Positions 8,684-19,971 of a stretch of 64,000 nucleotides of DNA are shown here, in pieces. This DNA comes from Chrysochromulina tobinii (taxonomy: Eukaryota; Haptophyta; Prymnesiales; Chrysochromulinaceae). Position numbers and translations under genes: made by a program. The stretch's first letter is position 1; each line of letters opens with the position of its first letter. The DNA lies in the NCBI GenBank assembly GCA_001275005.1, contig JWZX01003203.1, positions 1 to 64,000 of the forward strand, written 5' to 3'. The notes below the pieces were generated by a model. The model saw only the letters and a list, made by a program, of their open reading frames with translations. It had not been told where the DNA came from and searched no databases.

Positions 8684-9643
8684 TCATGTCCTGTCATCGT
8701 GCTGCACCTCCTCCGGCGCCGCCAGCCGCGCCGTGAGAGTCCCGTCGAGAGGTACGGAGCCGCCCCGAATCTTTTCGTAGTAGGTCTTCCGGAGGGTGAC
8801 GTACGTGTAATTGCAGCCATCCTTGACCAGCCCGGGCAGCATCTTCCAGTACTGGATCTGTGGGAACGCCGTGAGCCCCGGCTTCTTGCCGACCAACTTG
8901 ACGTTGTAAATGCAGCCGCCCACCACATAGAGAAGGAAGAGCACCGGGAGCGTGATGAGGATGATCCAGCCGATGGACATCGGCTTGACCCACAGCACGC
9001 CGCACGCGGCCGCGCCCGAGAAGGTGATCACGTATTGAAGGCTACCTTGGTCCTGGCCCTGGACGGTGGGATTGCCCGGGGCGCACGTGTAGATGATGTC
9101 GACTCTGCGCTCGAGGGACTTATCTGCGTCGCCGTGCACGAAACCGCACAAGAGCCCAAACTTGCCCGCTGTCTCCGTGAGCGTGCAATTGTCCCAATTG
9201 AATTCGCCGAGCGACGCGCAGTCATCCGAGAAATGGCCGGGCGGCTCGGGCGGGCCAAAGTACTGTACCGCGGCGGAGGTCGATTTCTGTCTACATGTGA
9301 CCGCAGTCAACGCCATGCATGGCATCGTGTAGAAGCTATCTCCCGCGGGTACGTACGGGCCGTTACCGTTTTCCTGCTGCAGCTTGGTCTGGAACGGAGT
9401 TAGGTCGAACTGGTAGATGGGCAGGTCGCCGCCAGGCGGTCCGTCGCACTCGACGTTGCATGGCTTGCTCAGGTCGAGCGGCTTGCAGTAGCGCGGGGTT
9501 CCAGCGGGTGGCACGGGGGGCTCGCTGGCGCCCACGGACGCGGCCGAGCATAGCAGGAGCAGGTACTGAAGCGGCGCGGGCGCACGCGCGAGCGAGCTCG
9601 GCGGCGCGCGCATCCTCGGTAGTCCCGATGGCGTCCCTTTCAT
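8684..9643 (-). CDS. Type I membrane glycoprotein, MRH/Atg27-like
   Basis: 319 aa from ATG 9643; an internal ATG at 9613 gives a better signal peptide (APLQYLLLLCSAASVGA). The lumenal part has conserved Cys positions and a mannose-6-phosphate-receptor-homology pattern: CNVECDGPPGGDLPIYQFDL, later IIYTCAPGNPTV and YVITFSGAAACG. One transmembrane helix (IGWIILITLPVLFLLYVVGGCIY) is followed by a cytosolic tail with YTYVTLRKTYYEK. Such proteins sort cargo or act in autophagy between Golgi, endosome and vacuole (established for CI-MPR, CD-MPR and Atg27); the exact role here is inferred from architecture. No intron. Head-to-head with CFAP58, 165 bp apart. Confidence 0.7.
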   Translation of the reverse strand: MKGTPSGLPRMRAPPSSLARAPAPLQYLLLLCSAASVGASEPPVPPAGTPRYCKPLDLSKPCNVECDGPPGGDLPIYQFDLTPFQTKLQQENGNGPYVPAGDSFYTMPCMALTAVTCRQKSTSAAVQYFGPPEPPGHFSDDCASLGEFNWDNCTLTETAGKFGLLCGFVHGDADKSLERRVDIIYTCAPGNPTVQGQDQGSLQYVITFSGAAACGVLWVKPMSIGWIILITLPVLFLLYVVGGCIYNVKLVGKKPGLTAFPQIQYWKMLPGLVKDGCNYTYVTLRKTYYEKIRGGSVPLDGTLTARLAAPEEVQHDDRT

Positions 9644-9808
9644 CGCATGCGCCCGTCTCAGCGGACGAATTATCGTGCCATTACAGAGCCTTTACTGCCT
9701 ACTTCGGAAGATCCTGAGTCACGTTACATGTATCCAACGTCCCTCGTAGAGAGGCAGGAGCCAAAGTACAAACGGCGCCGTTCGGGGCGCTTGACGTTTG
9801 TTTTACTC

Positions 9809-12759
9809 ATGGCGAGTCACTCCGCAGTCCTGCTTCCCTCGCCTCCGCAACACCGGACCAGCGCACGCTCACGCCTTGGTGCCGCTGCTCGCCGCTCACA
9901 GGCGGACGGGGACGACTTCGAGAGCCTCGGGTTCGACGACGCTGCCTTCGCGGCACTCGAGACTGACTTTGAGAACGTGAGGCCGCCACCAGCCGCACCT
10001 GGCGCACTGGCCTGGGCATCAGCAGACGCCCAAGTTCGCACTGAGCCGCCGCCTCTGCTACGTTCGTGTTGCAGGTTCTTCAAGAGCTCGGCGCCGACTC
10101 GCAGCTCGAGCGCTTCCGCCTCGAGTACGAGACGCTGTACCGTGCGCTCAAGAAGTCGCACGAATCGGAGAAGCGTCTGGTGAAAAAGTGCCGCGAGCTG
10201 GTGACGGACATCACGGGCACAAAGAACAAGACGGAGAATGCCGTCAAGCTCTCGGCCGAGGATCAGACCATGATCGCGCAGCTGCGTACCGACATCGTGC
10301 GCACGTCGACCGCGGTTGAGACGTCGCTCCTCAAAGAGAAGGACACGAAGGAGGAGCTCGAGCAGCTCAGGATCGAGATCGAGGAGCTGCGGCAGGAGGT
10401 CAAGGCGGGCGCGGGCTCATCGGTCGCGCAAGAGAACCGGCTGCGCGACCTGATCACCACAAAGGATGAGACGGCGCGCGAGGCCGCCGCGGCGGCCCAC
10501 CACGTCACGCAGCTGCGCGCAGAGATCATGGACCTGACCGAGCGGCTCAAATTAGTCGATGCGGAGAAGTTGAAGTCGGACGGCGAGGTGGCCGAGCTGA
10601 AGCGCGAGATCGATGAGAAGCGCGCCGCCACTGACAAGGAGCGGCGGCGCAAGGAGGCGGCCGAGGCGAAGCTCAAGGAGCTCAAGGCGGTCCTCGAGCA
10701 GAGGGCCGCCGAGCTGAGGCAGAAGCAGGAGTTGGTGGTCAAGGGGGCCAGCTACGAGGGCAAGCTGGAGACGGAGCTGCGCGAGCAGAAGCAGACGACC
10801 GACCGCGCGCTCAAGGAGATGGATGCGTACGTGGGCAAGGTGGCCAAGCTCAGCGACGAGCTCAAGGAGCAGGTGACGCGCAACGCGAGCGTCGCGAGTG
10901 AGTGCCGGGTCAAAGTTGCGGACATTGCGAGCAAGAATGAGGAGAACGCGGCGCTGCAGGTGGAGACGAAGCGGATCTGCGACCTGAAGGACAAGCTGCA
11001 GAAGCGCATCGACCAGCTAGAGGCTCAGACGGCCGAGACGAATGCGTCGCTGCACAAGCTCACGCAGGAGATTGCGATGATGGACGTGGAGATCACAAAG
11101 GAGAAGCGCGAGCGCGAGACGGAGCGCAAGCAGACGGACGACCTGTCGCGCGAGCGCGAGATCTTGAACAAGAACCTCGTCAAGGCCCAGGTTGGAACTA
11201 CCCTCCAGGTCGATCTCATCCGGACGCAGGAGAACACGAAGGCCAATCTCGAGGTCGAGATCGCGGGCTACCGCACCACGGCGGGCGATCTCGGTCGCCA
11301 GATCAAGAAGCTCACGGCCGAGAAGGACAAGTACAGCGCGGAGGCGCAGGACGCGGCCGACCGCTACGCGCAGGCACTCGACGCAGTCAAGGAGCGCGAG
11401 ATCAACGTGCTACAGCTGCAGAAGAAGATCGCCGAGGGTGAGGCGAAGCTCAAGCAGCAGCAGAACCTCTACGAGGCCGTGCGCTCGGATCGGAACCTGT
11501 ACGCGAAGAACTTGATTGAGTCGCAGGACGAGATCGCCGAGATGAAGCGCAAGTTCAAGGTGATGACGCGCCAGATCGAGCAGCTCAAGGATGAGATCCA
11601 GACCAAAGATACGTCGCTTGTGCGCGAGCACTTCGAGAAGATGAAGGTGGTGCAGGACCGCGAGTCTCTGCGCGAGCTACTCAACAACACGCTCAAGAAG
11701 GAAGAGGACATGGCACGCGAGGAGAAGCTGTTCAAGGCTGAGGTGGCCAAGCTCAACCAGATCATCAACGAGGCCGAGGCGGAGCGCTCCAAGCAGCAAA
11801 AGGAGTTTGAGGTCGTCGTCAACGAGCGCGACATTCTCGGCACGCAGCTCATCCGACGTAACGACGAGCTCTCGGCACTGTACGAGAAGATCAAGCTGCA
11901 GCAGTGCACACTCGCTCAGGGCGAGCGCGCGTACGAGGAGCGGCTGGGCGATCAGCAGGCATTGCTCAAGGACGTTCAGCTGCTCCGCTCAGAGCTCTTT
12001 GCGCTCAAGTCATCCATTTTAAACCTGGAGGCTCTGCGGAATGAGACCTTCGCGCTCAACCGCGAGCTGCTGCACGAGCGCACCAAGGTGCGTGCGCTCT
12101 CGGAGGAGCTCGAGAACCAGATGAACGTGCACCGCTGGCGCAAGCTCGAGGGCTCCGACCCGGCCACGTACGCGATGATCCAGCGCGCGCACAAGCTGCA
12201 GAAGACGTTGATCAAGAAGACGGAGGAGGTGGCGGTCAAGGACGCGCTGATCCAGCAGAAGGAGAAATTGTACGTGGAGCTGCGCGCGATCCTGGCGCGC
12301 CAGCCGGGGCCCGAGGTGGCTGAGCAGCTCAACTTGTACCAGGCCAACCTCGCCGAAAAGACGAAGCAGCTGAAGAGCATGTCCTCGGAGCTCATCTTGC
12401 ACAGGCAGCAGTGCAATGACCTCAAGATCGATCAGGAGGCGTTGGCGGGTAAGATCGCACAGCTCAAGAAGCGCTTCTTCGCGCAGCGGCTCAAGATGCG
12501 CACGCAGGCGCAGGGCGGAGGCGGCTATGGCGGCATGCCCAGCGGCATGCCCAGCGGCGGCGGCGGCGGCGGCGGCGGCGGCATTGCAGGCGGCATTGCA
12601 GGCGGCATTGCAGGCGGGGTGCCTGGCTACGAGGGGGCAGGCTCGTACGACCTGTCCGACTTCACGGCCGCGCCGGGCACCGCCGACTTTGGTGACTTCC
12701 TGCCGCACGCGCCGGATGGACCGGGCGGACCCGACGACGGGCCGGACGGAGCCTCATGA
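9809..12759 (+). CDS. CFAP58: Cilia- and flagella-associated protein 58
   Basis: Long coiled-coil axonemal protein. Two exons, 9809-9976 and 10075-12759 (98-nt GT-AG intron), about 950 aa. The join gives FAALETDFEN-VLQELGADSQLERFRLEYE, the conserved start of CFAP58/CCDC147, followed by ALKKSHESEKRLVKKCREL and LSAEDQTMIAQL. Nearly the whole protein is heptad-rich Glu/Lys/Leu coiled coil, as in animals and other algae. The C-terminus adds a Gly/Met/Pro-rich tail (GGMPSGMPSGGGG and GGIA repeats) not usual for the family, making it about 80 residues longer than human CFAP58. Its presence implies a motile flagellum. The first 18 coding bases before a possible acceptor at 9900 could be another exon boundary. 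Confidence 0.92.
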
Positions 12760-13529
12760 AATGAAGCCCTCGCACATTGAGATTGAGTTCTCCCTTCTCG
12801 CCTCTGTCAACACTGAGCTGTAGTACCGTCAGGCTGTAGTAATTGTGTCATGCATGTATGCCATGGGGTAGCGCACCAGCACGGCGATCGCCACTGTTGG
12901 TCGTGGGGGAGAAACGTGGACAACGGTGTGTTGTTTGCGGTGTACCTTACGCGCGGCGCTTGTTCCGTTGGGCGCTTAACCATTGCGCTTAACGCGCCTC
13001 GTAACGCTCGACGTAACGCGATACCGATAATGCGATGTTTTCCGGTCCGGAAACGAACGCGGCCCATGGGCCATGCCGTGTTAATTCTTAATATGGCTTA
13101 TGCCGGTGATGTGCGGGCTGACGCGGACGTGCGGTCGGATAGTCGTGACTCACTGACCCGACCCGCGCGGGTCGCCCCGGGTACCTCGCCCCGCCCGGAT
13201 GCGGATCGGATGAGCGATCACAATTCACCGTGAGAGATCATGACCGCGGAAAGTCATCGGCTAACGAGGCCACAAGAGCCAAGGACACACGTGCGTCGTG
13301 GCGGACTGAATGTTCTCTCCGCCCCTTCTTGCCGTTGCCGTACCGTATTTGCGCCTTTGCGCCGCCCCGGCCCACTGCACACCCATCGCACGTGAAGCGT
13401 GATTCACAGCTCCGGTTGTCCACCTTATCCAGACCATGCTGTGTTGGCTACGACCTTGACTCGCTCCGTTGGCGTCGCTCATCTTGGCCTTTTTTCGTGC
13501 CTGGGGCCCGCCGAGTTCCGTTCCTGCTC
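12760..13529. other. Intergenic, convergent ends, no gene seen
   Basis: About 770 bp between the 3' ends of CFAP58 and the SET gene. Composition is more AT-rich in parts (13020-13100). No supportable ORF, RNA gene or repeat. Confidence 0.45.
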
Positions 13530-15453
13530 CTAACCCTCCTCATCATCCTCATCTTCGCCCTCCTCGTCCTCGTCCTCGCCCTCGTCCTCCTCCTCGCCCT
13601 CCTCCTCGCCCTCCTCCTCACCCTCCTCCCGAAGATTGCCATCTTCTCCTTCAAGTTCGTTGCGCACGGCGTCCATGGCGGCCATCAGCACGAGCAGATG
13701 GCTGCTGATGCACGCGAGCTGACAGCCCCGCGCCGTGGTCGCGTACTCACCATCTCCGAACCGTACGCTGTCGGCCGCCTTGGCAGCCGCGCACGCCTCC
13801 TCGAGCCGTTCAGGTGCGTCCTCGCCATCAAGGTTCAGGTCGGGCAACTCCAGCTGCTTGCTCACCGCGTCGAACGCCATCCCAATCCATTTCTCGATGA
13901 GCTCGAGGGCAGCAAGGTCCGTCTCGGATAACCTAGGGCGATCGACCTTCGCACCATTTGCGAGCATATCCATCTCTGCAAAGACCTCCCGGACCGCCTG
14001 TGCTCGCGCGTGCATCGTCACGTCGACACCGCCTTCGATCTCGACTCCAACCTCGCCTCCACACTCGTAGACCGTACTCCACTTTCGGACAAACTCCTCC
14101 TCAGTCATGCATGCGGCGCGAGCTAGGGCAAGTAGGTATGAGGGTAATGGGTCCGAGTGGCTCAGGCGGCCGCACTCGTTGAGCGCATCTGGCGCTTCGA
14201 AGGCTGCTCGAAATGCATGCAGCTCACCCTCGAACCCTTGACGATGCACCTCACGTTGCACCTGGCCCTCCACGTCACCCTGCCGTGTGATGGCAGCGAC
14301 GGCCTCCAGCAGCGCACTTGGCACGAGCGTGGCGAGGTTGACGACCTCGTAGGGATTATCCCACATCGCAAAGCCGTAGTGGACGAGCGACAGGTTCGGC
14401 TTCGTGCCGTAGCTGAACAGCACGTCCGCCCCCCGCTTGATCGGCACCTGCACGAGCATCCGTCCAGTTGCTCTATATGGCTCCGCCTCGAGGCCGCTGC
14501 CGCCAGTGCTTGTGCCGCCATTGCTTGTGCGTGGGCCGTCGCTGGATGGGTCGCGCAATTGGTCGTGCGATGGAGCAGGGCGGCTTTGGTTTGGCCAGCC
14601 TGTATTGCATTGCCCGTGATCGTGGTTGAGCATGTCGAGCAGAGGGATCATGACCCCATCCTCGAGATCGTCGCTCGCCTGATGAGGGAGGCAATCAGAG
14701 GCAATCAGCAGCCATCAGCGGGAACATCACCCCGTCATCGAGATTGCTTCTCGCCTGCTCTCCGAAGACGCCTGCGGGGAAGCTGCGTGTAGAGTATGAC
14801 GAGTGCGACCAGAGCCAGGCGGCGCGCGTGAAGATATGAGCTGGGAACAACGTCGGGTGGGCGTCAGACAGGGTGGGGAAGAGACTGTCGTATTGTCCGT
14901 TCAAATGCAGCTCGAGCGCCTCGACCTCTGTGCGTATCGCCATGTGCCCGATCTGGTTGGGAGACGAGTACCATGTGAAGGGTGTGGTGTAATCGGTCGG
15001 GAGCGAAGCTGCATACGGCTCCCATGCAGCCCCCTTTGCTTCGACGAACCGCTGATGAATCAGGTAGGCGTATAAGACTGATCGGCGTGAGATTATCCGC
15101 ACGCTCACATCGTCATCATCGTTGTCGCGGTCGCCCCGTCGACGCTCCGCCCATGCCCGTCGCTCCGCCTCGAGATTGGAAGCGACACGCAACGTTGGGC
15201 ATGCAATGATCGATTCGCCCACCGTCGACTTCATGGCCACCTCGGTCGTCACGAAGAGAGCGTGAGGAATTGATATGGCGCAGTGGCCAGGCAGGAGGTT
15301 TTTGGTCGCAATGAAGCCGCGCATGCTAGGACCTTGAACGAGCTCGCATCCGTCAAGGGCGGCACCGTTACGGATGCACCACTCGAGCAACTCAGCGTCA
15401 CTATTCTTCGCGGCGTTAGCCTTGCGCGCGCGCTTGCGCGAGGAAGTCTTCAT
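13530..15453 (-). CDS. SET-domain lysine/histidine methyltransferase, SETD3/LSMT type
   Basis: 615 aa from exons 15453-14755 and 14678-13530. The N-terminal half has the split SET domain (GPSMRGFIATKNLLPGHCAISIP), and the C-terminal half has DMLNHD, then VLFSYGTKPNLSLVHYGFAMWDNPYE, matching SETD3/RuBisCO-LSMT-type enzymes including the NH and SYG-PN AdoMet/lysine motifs. A helical substrate-binding region follows. The end is a run of Glu/Asp (EEGEEEGEEE and onward). The family methylates lysine or histidine on non-histone proteins; the substrate here is unknown. The intron is unusual: a GC donor at 14754 gives FGEQ-ASDDLEDGVMIPLL, while a GT donor at 14730 also keeps the frame and adds eight residues. 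Head-to-head with the J-protein gene. Confidence 0.88.
14679..14754 (-). repeat. SET-gene intron: exon copy plus repeat-type 3' end
   Basis: 76-nt intron with GC donor (CAG|GCGAGA), or 52 nt with GT donor. Its first ~42 nt are a diverged copy of the next exon's start; they translate to ARSNLDDGVMFPLM against ASDDLEDGVMIPLL downstream. Its 3' part is GATTGCCTC units ending GATTGCCTCCCTCATCAG, the same terminus as introns of DDX54 and the sulfotransferase. Confidence 0.65.
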
Positions 15454-15800
15454 GAGACTTAGCCGCCCCTCTTGCGTCTCTTCTTGCTTCTTGGGCGCTG
15501 TGGTCCGCGTGTGCGCGAATTGGTTGCCTCATTTAGAAATCGACCGTGAATGCGTTCAAGAGAATGGAACTCAGTCTTTCAGACAGTAGCCCCGGTCACA
15601 ACTCGAGCAAGCGTGTTCACACCGGGGAAGCGAATTTGGTCGGAATCTGTCGGAATTCTTGTCGGAATAGTCAAGTCAAGACTTGACTTGACTTGACTTG
15701 ACTTGTCGGAATATCGAAGTGCTCGGAAGGTCGCGAGAAACCGAGGCTTGCTTACCGAGGTGGGCGGTCCCCGCACCCGCTTACAAAGCGCGCGATCGCG
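15454..15800. other. Divergent promoter region, SET / J protein
   Basis: 347 bp between head-to-head start codons. Holds several GTCGGAAT copies (15639-15715) around the TCAAGTCAAG dyad listed separately. Confidence 0.4.
15671..15705. promoter_or_regulatory. TCAAGTCAAG dyad and ACTTG repeat
   Basis: A perfect inverted repeat, TCAAGTCAAG-A-CTTGACTTGA (15671-15691), continuing as ACTTG repeats to 15705, in the shared promoter of the SET and J-protein genes. The same motif occurs at 31816-31832 and 62871-62883 in two other divergent intergenic regions. A regulatory role is inference. Confidence 0.35.
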
Positions 15801-16553
15801 ATGGACGACACGTACTACGAAGAGCTCGGCGTATCGCGCGGCGCCTCGGAGGCTGAGATCAAGAAGGCGTACCGCAAGCTGGCCATCAAGTGGCACCCGG
15901 ACAAGAACCCAGAGGCGCGCGACGAGGCTGAAGCCAAATTCAAATCGATTGCTGAGGCCTACGATGTGCTATCCAACCCAGAAAAGCGGGCCGCCTACGA
16001 CCGGTACGGCAAGGACGGTGCCGCCAGCCGCGGCCGTGCTTCCGCTGGTGGGTTCCGTGGTGGCGGTGTGAACAGCTTTGCCGACGCCGACGAGATCTTT
16101 CAGCGATTCTTTGGCGGCCGCGATCCTTTTGCAGACTTCTTCGGCGACGAGGCCGACAGCCCGTTTGGAAGCGTCTTGGGCGGGCGCGGTGTCGGTGGCT
16201 TTAGCGCTGGCTTTGGCGGGCGCAGCAGCCTTCACAACGATTTCTTCGGCGGCGGCTTTGGCAGCGGCTTTGGCGGCGGCTTTGGCGGCGGCTTTGGCGG
16301 CGGCTTTGGCGGCGCTGGCTTCTCGTCCTTCAGCTCGAGCAGTTTTGGCGGCATGGGCGGTGGCTGCTTCTCGTCCTCGCAGAGCATCTCGACGAGCGTC
16401 GAGAATGGCGTGCGAGTCACGCGCAAGACGACGACCAAGACGACTGCCGACGGACAGACGACCACCACCGTCGAGGAAAGCCGCACGACCCCTGACGGCC
16501 GCACTGAGACGCGCACACTCCAGGGCGGCGAGGCGGGTGCCAGGCTTCGCTGA
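15801..16553 (+). CDS. DnaJ/Hsp40 co-chaperone, DNAJB6/B2-like
   Basis: 250 aa, intronless. The J domain occupies residues 1-70 with [33 protein letters not shown]; the HPD motif that stimulates Hsp70 ATPase is intact. A Gly/Phe region follows ([16 protein letters not shown] repeats), then a Ser-rich segment ([10 protein letters not shown]) and a beta-like C-terminal part, [22 protein letters not shown]. That order (J, G/F, S/T-rich, VENGxRxTxK) is typical of DNAJB6/DNAJB2-class anti-aggregation chaperones rather than DNAJA/B1. Start is the first ATG of the J domain. Cytosol or nucleus by family. The promoter region shared with the SET gene carries a conspicuous dyad. Confidence 0.93.
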   Translation: MDDTYYEELGVSRGASEAEIKKAYRKLAIKWHPDKNPEARDEAEAKFKSIAEAYDVLSNPEKRAAYDRYGKDGAASRGRASAGGFRGGGVNSFADADEIFQRFFGGRDPFADFFGDEADSPFGSVLGGRGVGGFSAGFGGRSSLHNDFFGGGFGSGFGGGFGGGFGGGFGGAGFSSFSSSSFGGMGGGCFSSSQSISTSVENGVRVTRKTTTKTTADGQTTTTVEESRTTPDGRTETRTLQGGEAGARLR

Positions 16554-17622
16554 TGAGAGACGGCGGAGTTGCAGCGGTGTCTTTGGCACTGTAAGTAGTC
16601 GCGCTCTCGATGGGAACGTCGACGAGCTTGAGCTAGCATGTCGTGTGTGGCAGCTGGCACAGGGCCTCACACCTCACACGCGGGGCGAGAGCGCGCGCAG
16701 CGCACGATGTTGCCTTGGCTTAGCTTGGCTTGGCTTGGCTTGTTGCGCCTCGAGTGCGACGCCGCGCGAAACCGGAAACGTAGGGTGTTAGACCAGTAGT
16801 ATCCCGCGCGTTTTGTAGATTGTCGACGTCCTGCGAGTAGTCGTGTGTGTGGGTATGTGTGTGTGAAGTTACCAAACCGGGTCGCATGCCGCGGTCGACA
16901 TTTTTTGCATTTTGGCATGATCATGTTTGGCATACAGGCATACAGCGTGGGTCCGTCCACGCGCGCAGGCCGCAGCCTTTGTGGTCGTTGTGCTTCGTGA
17001 CCGATTGCACCCAAAGTTAAACCCAAAGGCGAAAGGACGTACGGTAACTGGGGAGGTGTTCCCGGCTGTCCTGTGCGCTGTGGCTGGATGACTGGATCTC
17101 GCTGGACGATCTTCACACAATCAATCCCCACCACCAGATTTGAACTGAGTAGTATTGACCCAAAGGGAGATGGGGAGGTCTTGATTCCCACACTATCGCC
17201 CCACCACCTGACAAAATTTTGAACTGAGCGGACGGCGGCGCGCTCATGCGACAGCGAGCGGGAGCCCGGCCGCCCCGGGGGCCGCGGTTGGGCGGGGCGC
17301 GCTAAGCTCCAAGGCGCTTACATGTGACTACTGGCAGGTGGAGGTGCAGCAAGCGGGGCGCCGATAAGGCACAAGCGAAAGTCCACAAGGTGGTCGGGTG
17401 AAATTTCTTGGAGCGCGGGGAGGGACCGCTAATAACTGACTGACTGACTGACGTGACTCGACTGGCTTAGTGGCTTTCCCCAGTGCCATGGCCACGACGT
17501 TTCGTTTGCTTGGTTTGCACGACGTCGAATCCTCGCCTCGGGCTCGCACACCCGGACACGCAGATGGAGATGCCGGATGGCGAGGCGACAGGCGTGGAGC
17601 GCCGCGCCGACCACTGTGAGTG

Positions 17623-17670
<48 letters not shown>

Positions 17671-17775
17671 AGTATCTTACAGTCACAAGCTCGCCCGCTG
17701 CCGCTTGTCACTCGAGTAACTCAGAGAACTCCTGTAAACGAACCAAACATGAACATGACACACCTGGAGCGCGAC
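16554..17775. other. Long intergenic region, simple repeats only
   Basis: About 1.2 kb with no supportable gene. Contains a TTGGC(T) repeat near 16722-16742, an ACTGACTG repeat at 17435-17452 and a GA microsatellite at 17623-17667. Open frames here are short and low-complexity. Confidence 0.45.
17623..17667 (+). repeat. GA dinucleotide microsatellite
   Basis: An uninterrupted run of about 20 GA units. Simple sequence repeat, probably polymorphic in length. Confidence 0.9.
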
Positions 17776-18072
17776 TCACCTGTCCTCCTCGAGGCCCGTC
17801 TCCAACTCGAGGAAGGGGTCGTCATCCCAGAACAACCCCGGTGGGATAGTCGGCCATCGCCCTGACGCGAGCACTCGCGACTGCTGGAGAGGGTCCAGAG
17901 CTTGAGGCTGCGATACACAGATTGGAATCGAGCACGGTATACTTCCGGTGGCAAGCACCTTGACAGCTGCTGGTTTCGGCAACGCTGGGTGGAACTCGAG
18001 CGCGTCTCCTTCGCTCGGTGTCCAGGTTGCGGGTGGCTCTGGCACCCTGCCGTTCGAGAGCACCTTGGGCAT
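17776..18072 (-). CDS. Doubtful small ORF, unknown product
   Basis: From ATG 18072 the frame gives 98 aa beginning MPKVLSNGRVPEPPATWTP and ending in an acidic stretch (FWDDDPFLELETGLEEDR). The frame stays open upstream to 18351 without an ATG, so an upstream exon is possible. No domain or homologue is recognised. It is kept only because the C-terminal composition looks protein-like (aromatic and acidic residues) in contrast to the Arg-rich shadow frames. It may be non-coding. Confidence 0.25.
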   Translation of the reverse strand: MPKVLSNGRVPEPPATWTPSEGDALEFHPALPKPAAVKVLATGSIPCSIPICVSQPQALDPLQQSRVLASGRWPTIPPGLFWDDDPFLELETGLEEDR

Positions 18073-18721
18073 GCAACACGCGCGTCCGTGCGTCGTGTTG
18101 AGGCGTTCGCAACACGAAAGTCTGCACGACCTTTTCTGCTGTGACCCGAGCTGTGAATGGCGCCCTGTCGGGCTCCCCTCTATCCGCGTTTTATTAACGA
18201 CCGTCCCCGTCCCCCCCCCAGGCCCACGCCCATTCGCGCATCGATACGCGTTGCCAAGTTTTGAGTTGCTTTTGTCCAAAGTCGAGCGTGCTGCACAGTC
18301 GCGCTCGGAAAGCACACTGGCTCGTAAAAGCTCTCGAGGTGCGCCCCTCAATGACGGCGAACTCGAAGTCGGGGACGGCGGCCGTGTCGCGTGTGTCGGG
18401 GCGAATGAGCGTCCTTTGGGAGCCCGTCGACTGATGCCCCGCGAGCTCGCGACCGTGTGCGCCTGTTGGCGAGCGGCGCGCGGCCTTGATCACCACCTCT
18501 AAAGAATCATCCTGCCCGCATCACCCTCCGCTGCAGCTTGGTCGAGCCGGCAACAACGGGAGTGATACCCGCAGCTTTTGCAACACGCTGGTGAGCTGTG
18601 CCAGTTGCCATCGGTTTGAAGTCTCCGACGACACATGTTTCGGTGTTGCATACCACTGTCTTGCCCTTGTCCGGCGAAGGAAGGAGCGCCATTGACCGAC
18701 GAAGGAAGGAGGGACATTCGA
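18073..18721. other. Intergenic, no firm gene
   Basis: A minus-strand frame 18194-18496 contains VPDFEFAVIEGRTSRAF, which looks protein-like but has no start context, splice partner or family I can name. Otherwise nothing evident. Confidence 0.3.
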
Positions 18722-19108
18722 ATGGTTTGGACGTGCCCCACCTGTACGCTCGAGAACAGCGACGGCGCGCGCGTGTGCGACGCGTGCGGCAAAACACGGC
18801 CCAGCGCGGTTGAGCAACCTGCTGTCACGCTGCTGCCGCCGCCGCCGCCTCAACAGGACGTGCTGCACCACCTGCGTTCCGCCATCGCCAGCGCTGATGT
18901 GGACAAGGCACGCCGTATCCTCGCTCGGCTGGGAATCATGCTGCCCGAGTACACCGAGGATGATCCACCGACACCGCCACACCGACACCGCCACACCGAC
19001 ACCGTCCCGGAAGGCCTGCCTGTTACACCGCCTGTTACACAGCCTGTTACACCGAAGAGGGTGATCCACCGACACCGCCGCCTCCTGTCCCGATTGGCCT
19101 GCCTGTGA
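18722..19108 (+). CDS. Small RanBP2-type zinc-finger protein
   Basis: 128 aa from ATG 18722. It begins MVWTCPTCTLENSDGARVCDACG, a textbook RanBP2/NZF finger (W-x-C-x2-C-x10-C-x2-C) that in other proteins binds ubiquitin or single-stranded RNA. A Pro-rich linker leads to a helical segment (LHHLRSAIASADVDKARRILARLGI). The C-terminal third is encoded by short tandem repeats (CCGACACCGCCACA units at 18966-19004, CCTGTTACACCG units at 19018-19052) and may not be conserved or may be in the wrong frame. The function cannot be assigned beyond a probable ubiquitin- or RNA-binding adaptor. The true 3' end could lie further on if an intron follows. Confidence 0.6.
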   Translation: MVWTCPTCTLENSDGARVCDACGKTRPSAVEQPAVTLLPPPPPQQDVLHHLRSAIASADVDKARRILARLGIMLPEYTEDDPPTPPHRHRHTDTVPEGLPVTPPVTQPVTPKRVIHRHRRLLSRLACL

Positions 19109-19971
19109 GTCCAAGATGATTCTATTGAAATCCGCTCAGAGAGCGTCAACAGAACCAATTTCAACATGTGCGACATGAAAGGCACGGCGCAAGGCGATTT
19201 CTCGAAGAACAGATTAGAAAGTCTGTGAGGGAGTTCAAAGCATCGAAGAAGTAGCTGGAATGATGACCAAGCCATCATCAAGAAGAGGTGCTTTCAAGGT
19301 GCGCGCGCGGATCTTTGCGCCATATTATTGTCGGATCTTTCGCTTTCGACCCATCCGAAAAAGATATTGGGCGACAAAACCCCAACATAAAGATGACATG
19401 GTCCACCAGTGTCACGGGGCATGATGTTTTGTCTTTTTCCTACTGCCACACCGATTTACACATACTTGGTGCATTTTAGAAAGTTTTTTGGAGATCGTTA
19501 TAGGATACTGTGTGCTGGTAAGCTATGCCGCAGTGCGCGCAATTGGTGCGCGGGATTGAAAAATGCTCTCTTTTTTCGCATTTCGGGTATCTAAGCTTTC
19601 ACGTTTCAGAACGAGTCACCGGGCCGCTGCGGCTAGCCCAAATCCGATCGTAGGGAAATGATTACGAAATGGGAATCGAAGACAGGACATGTACCCCGCC
19701 AAGCCGCCAAGGAGCCGCCATGGCACCCAGCACACAAGACCTATGAAGTATGATGTGTATCATTAAGTAGCTCGACACGGCGCCTTTTTACGCGCCGAAA
19801 ACGATGACGGAACTAAACGAATTCAGTCGAGTAGTATCCGATCCGAGTTGTGCGCAGGTCTGATGTCTCTGTCTCAGATCCATCGGGAGTCACACCTTGT
19901 TCACCGCGCCGCACACAGCTGTATGAGTACGGCTATGTATCCAAGGTCCAAAGCTGTGCGTCACCCCTTCG
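19109..19971. other. AT-richer intergenic region, no gene seen
   Basis: About 860 bp, noticeably less GC-rich than its surroundings (especially 19120-19620). No supportable ORF and no transposon ends or RNA gene recognised. Confidence 0.4.
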
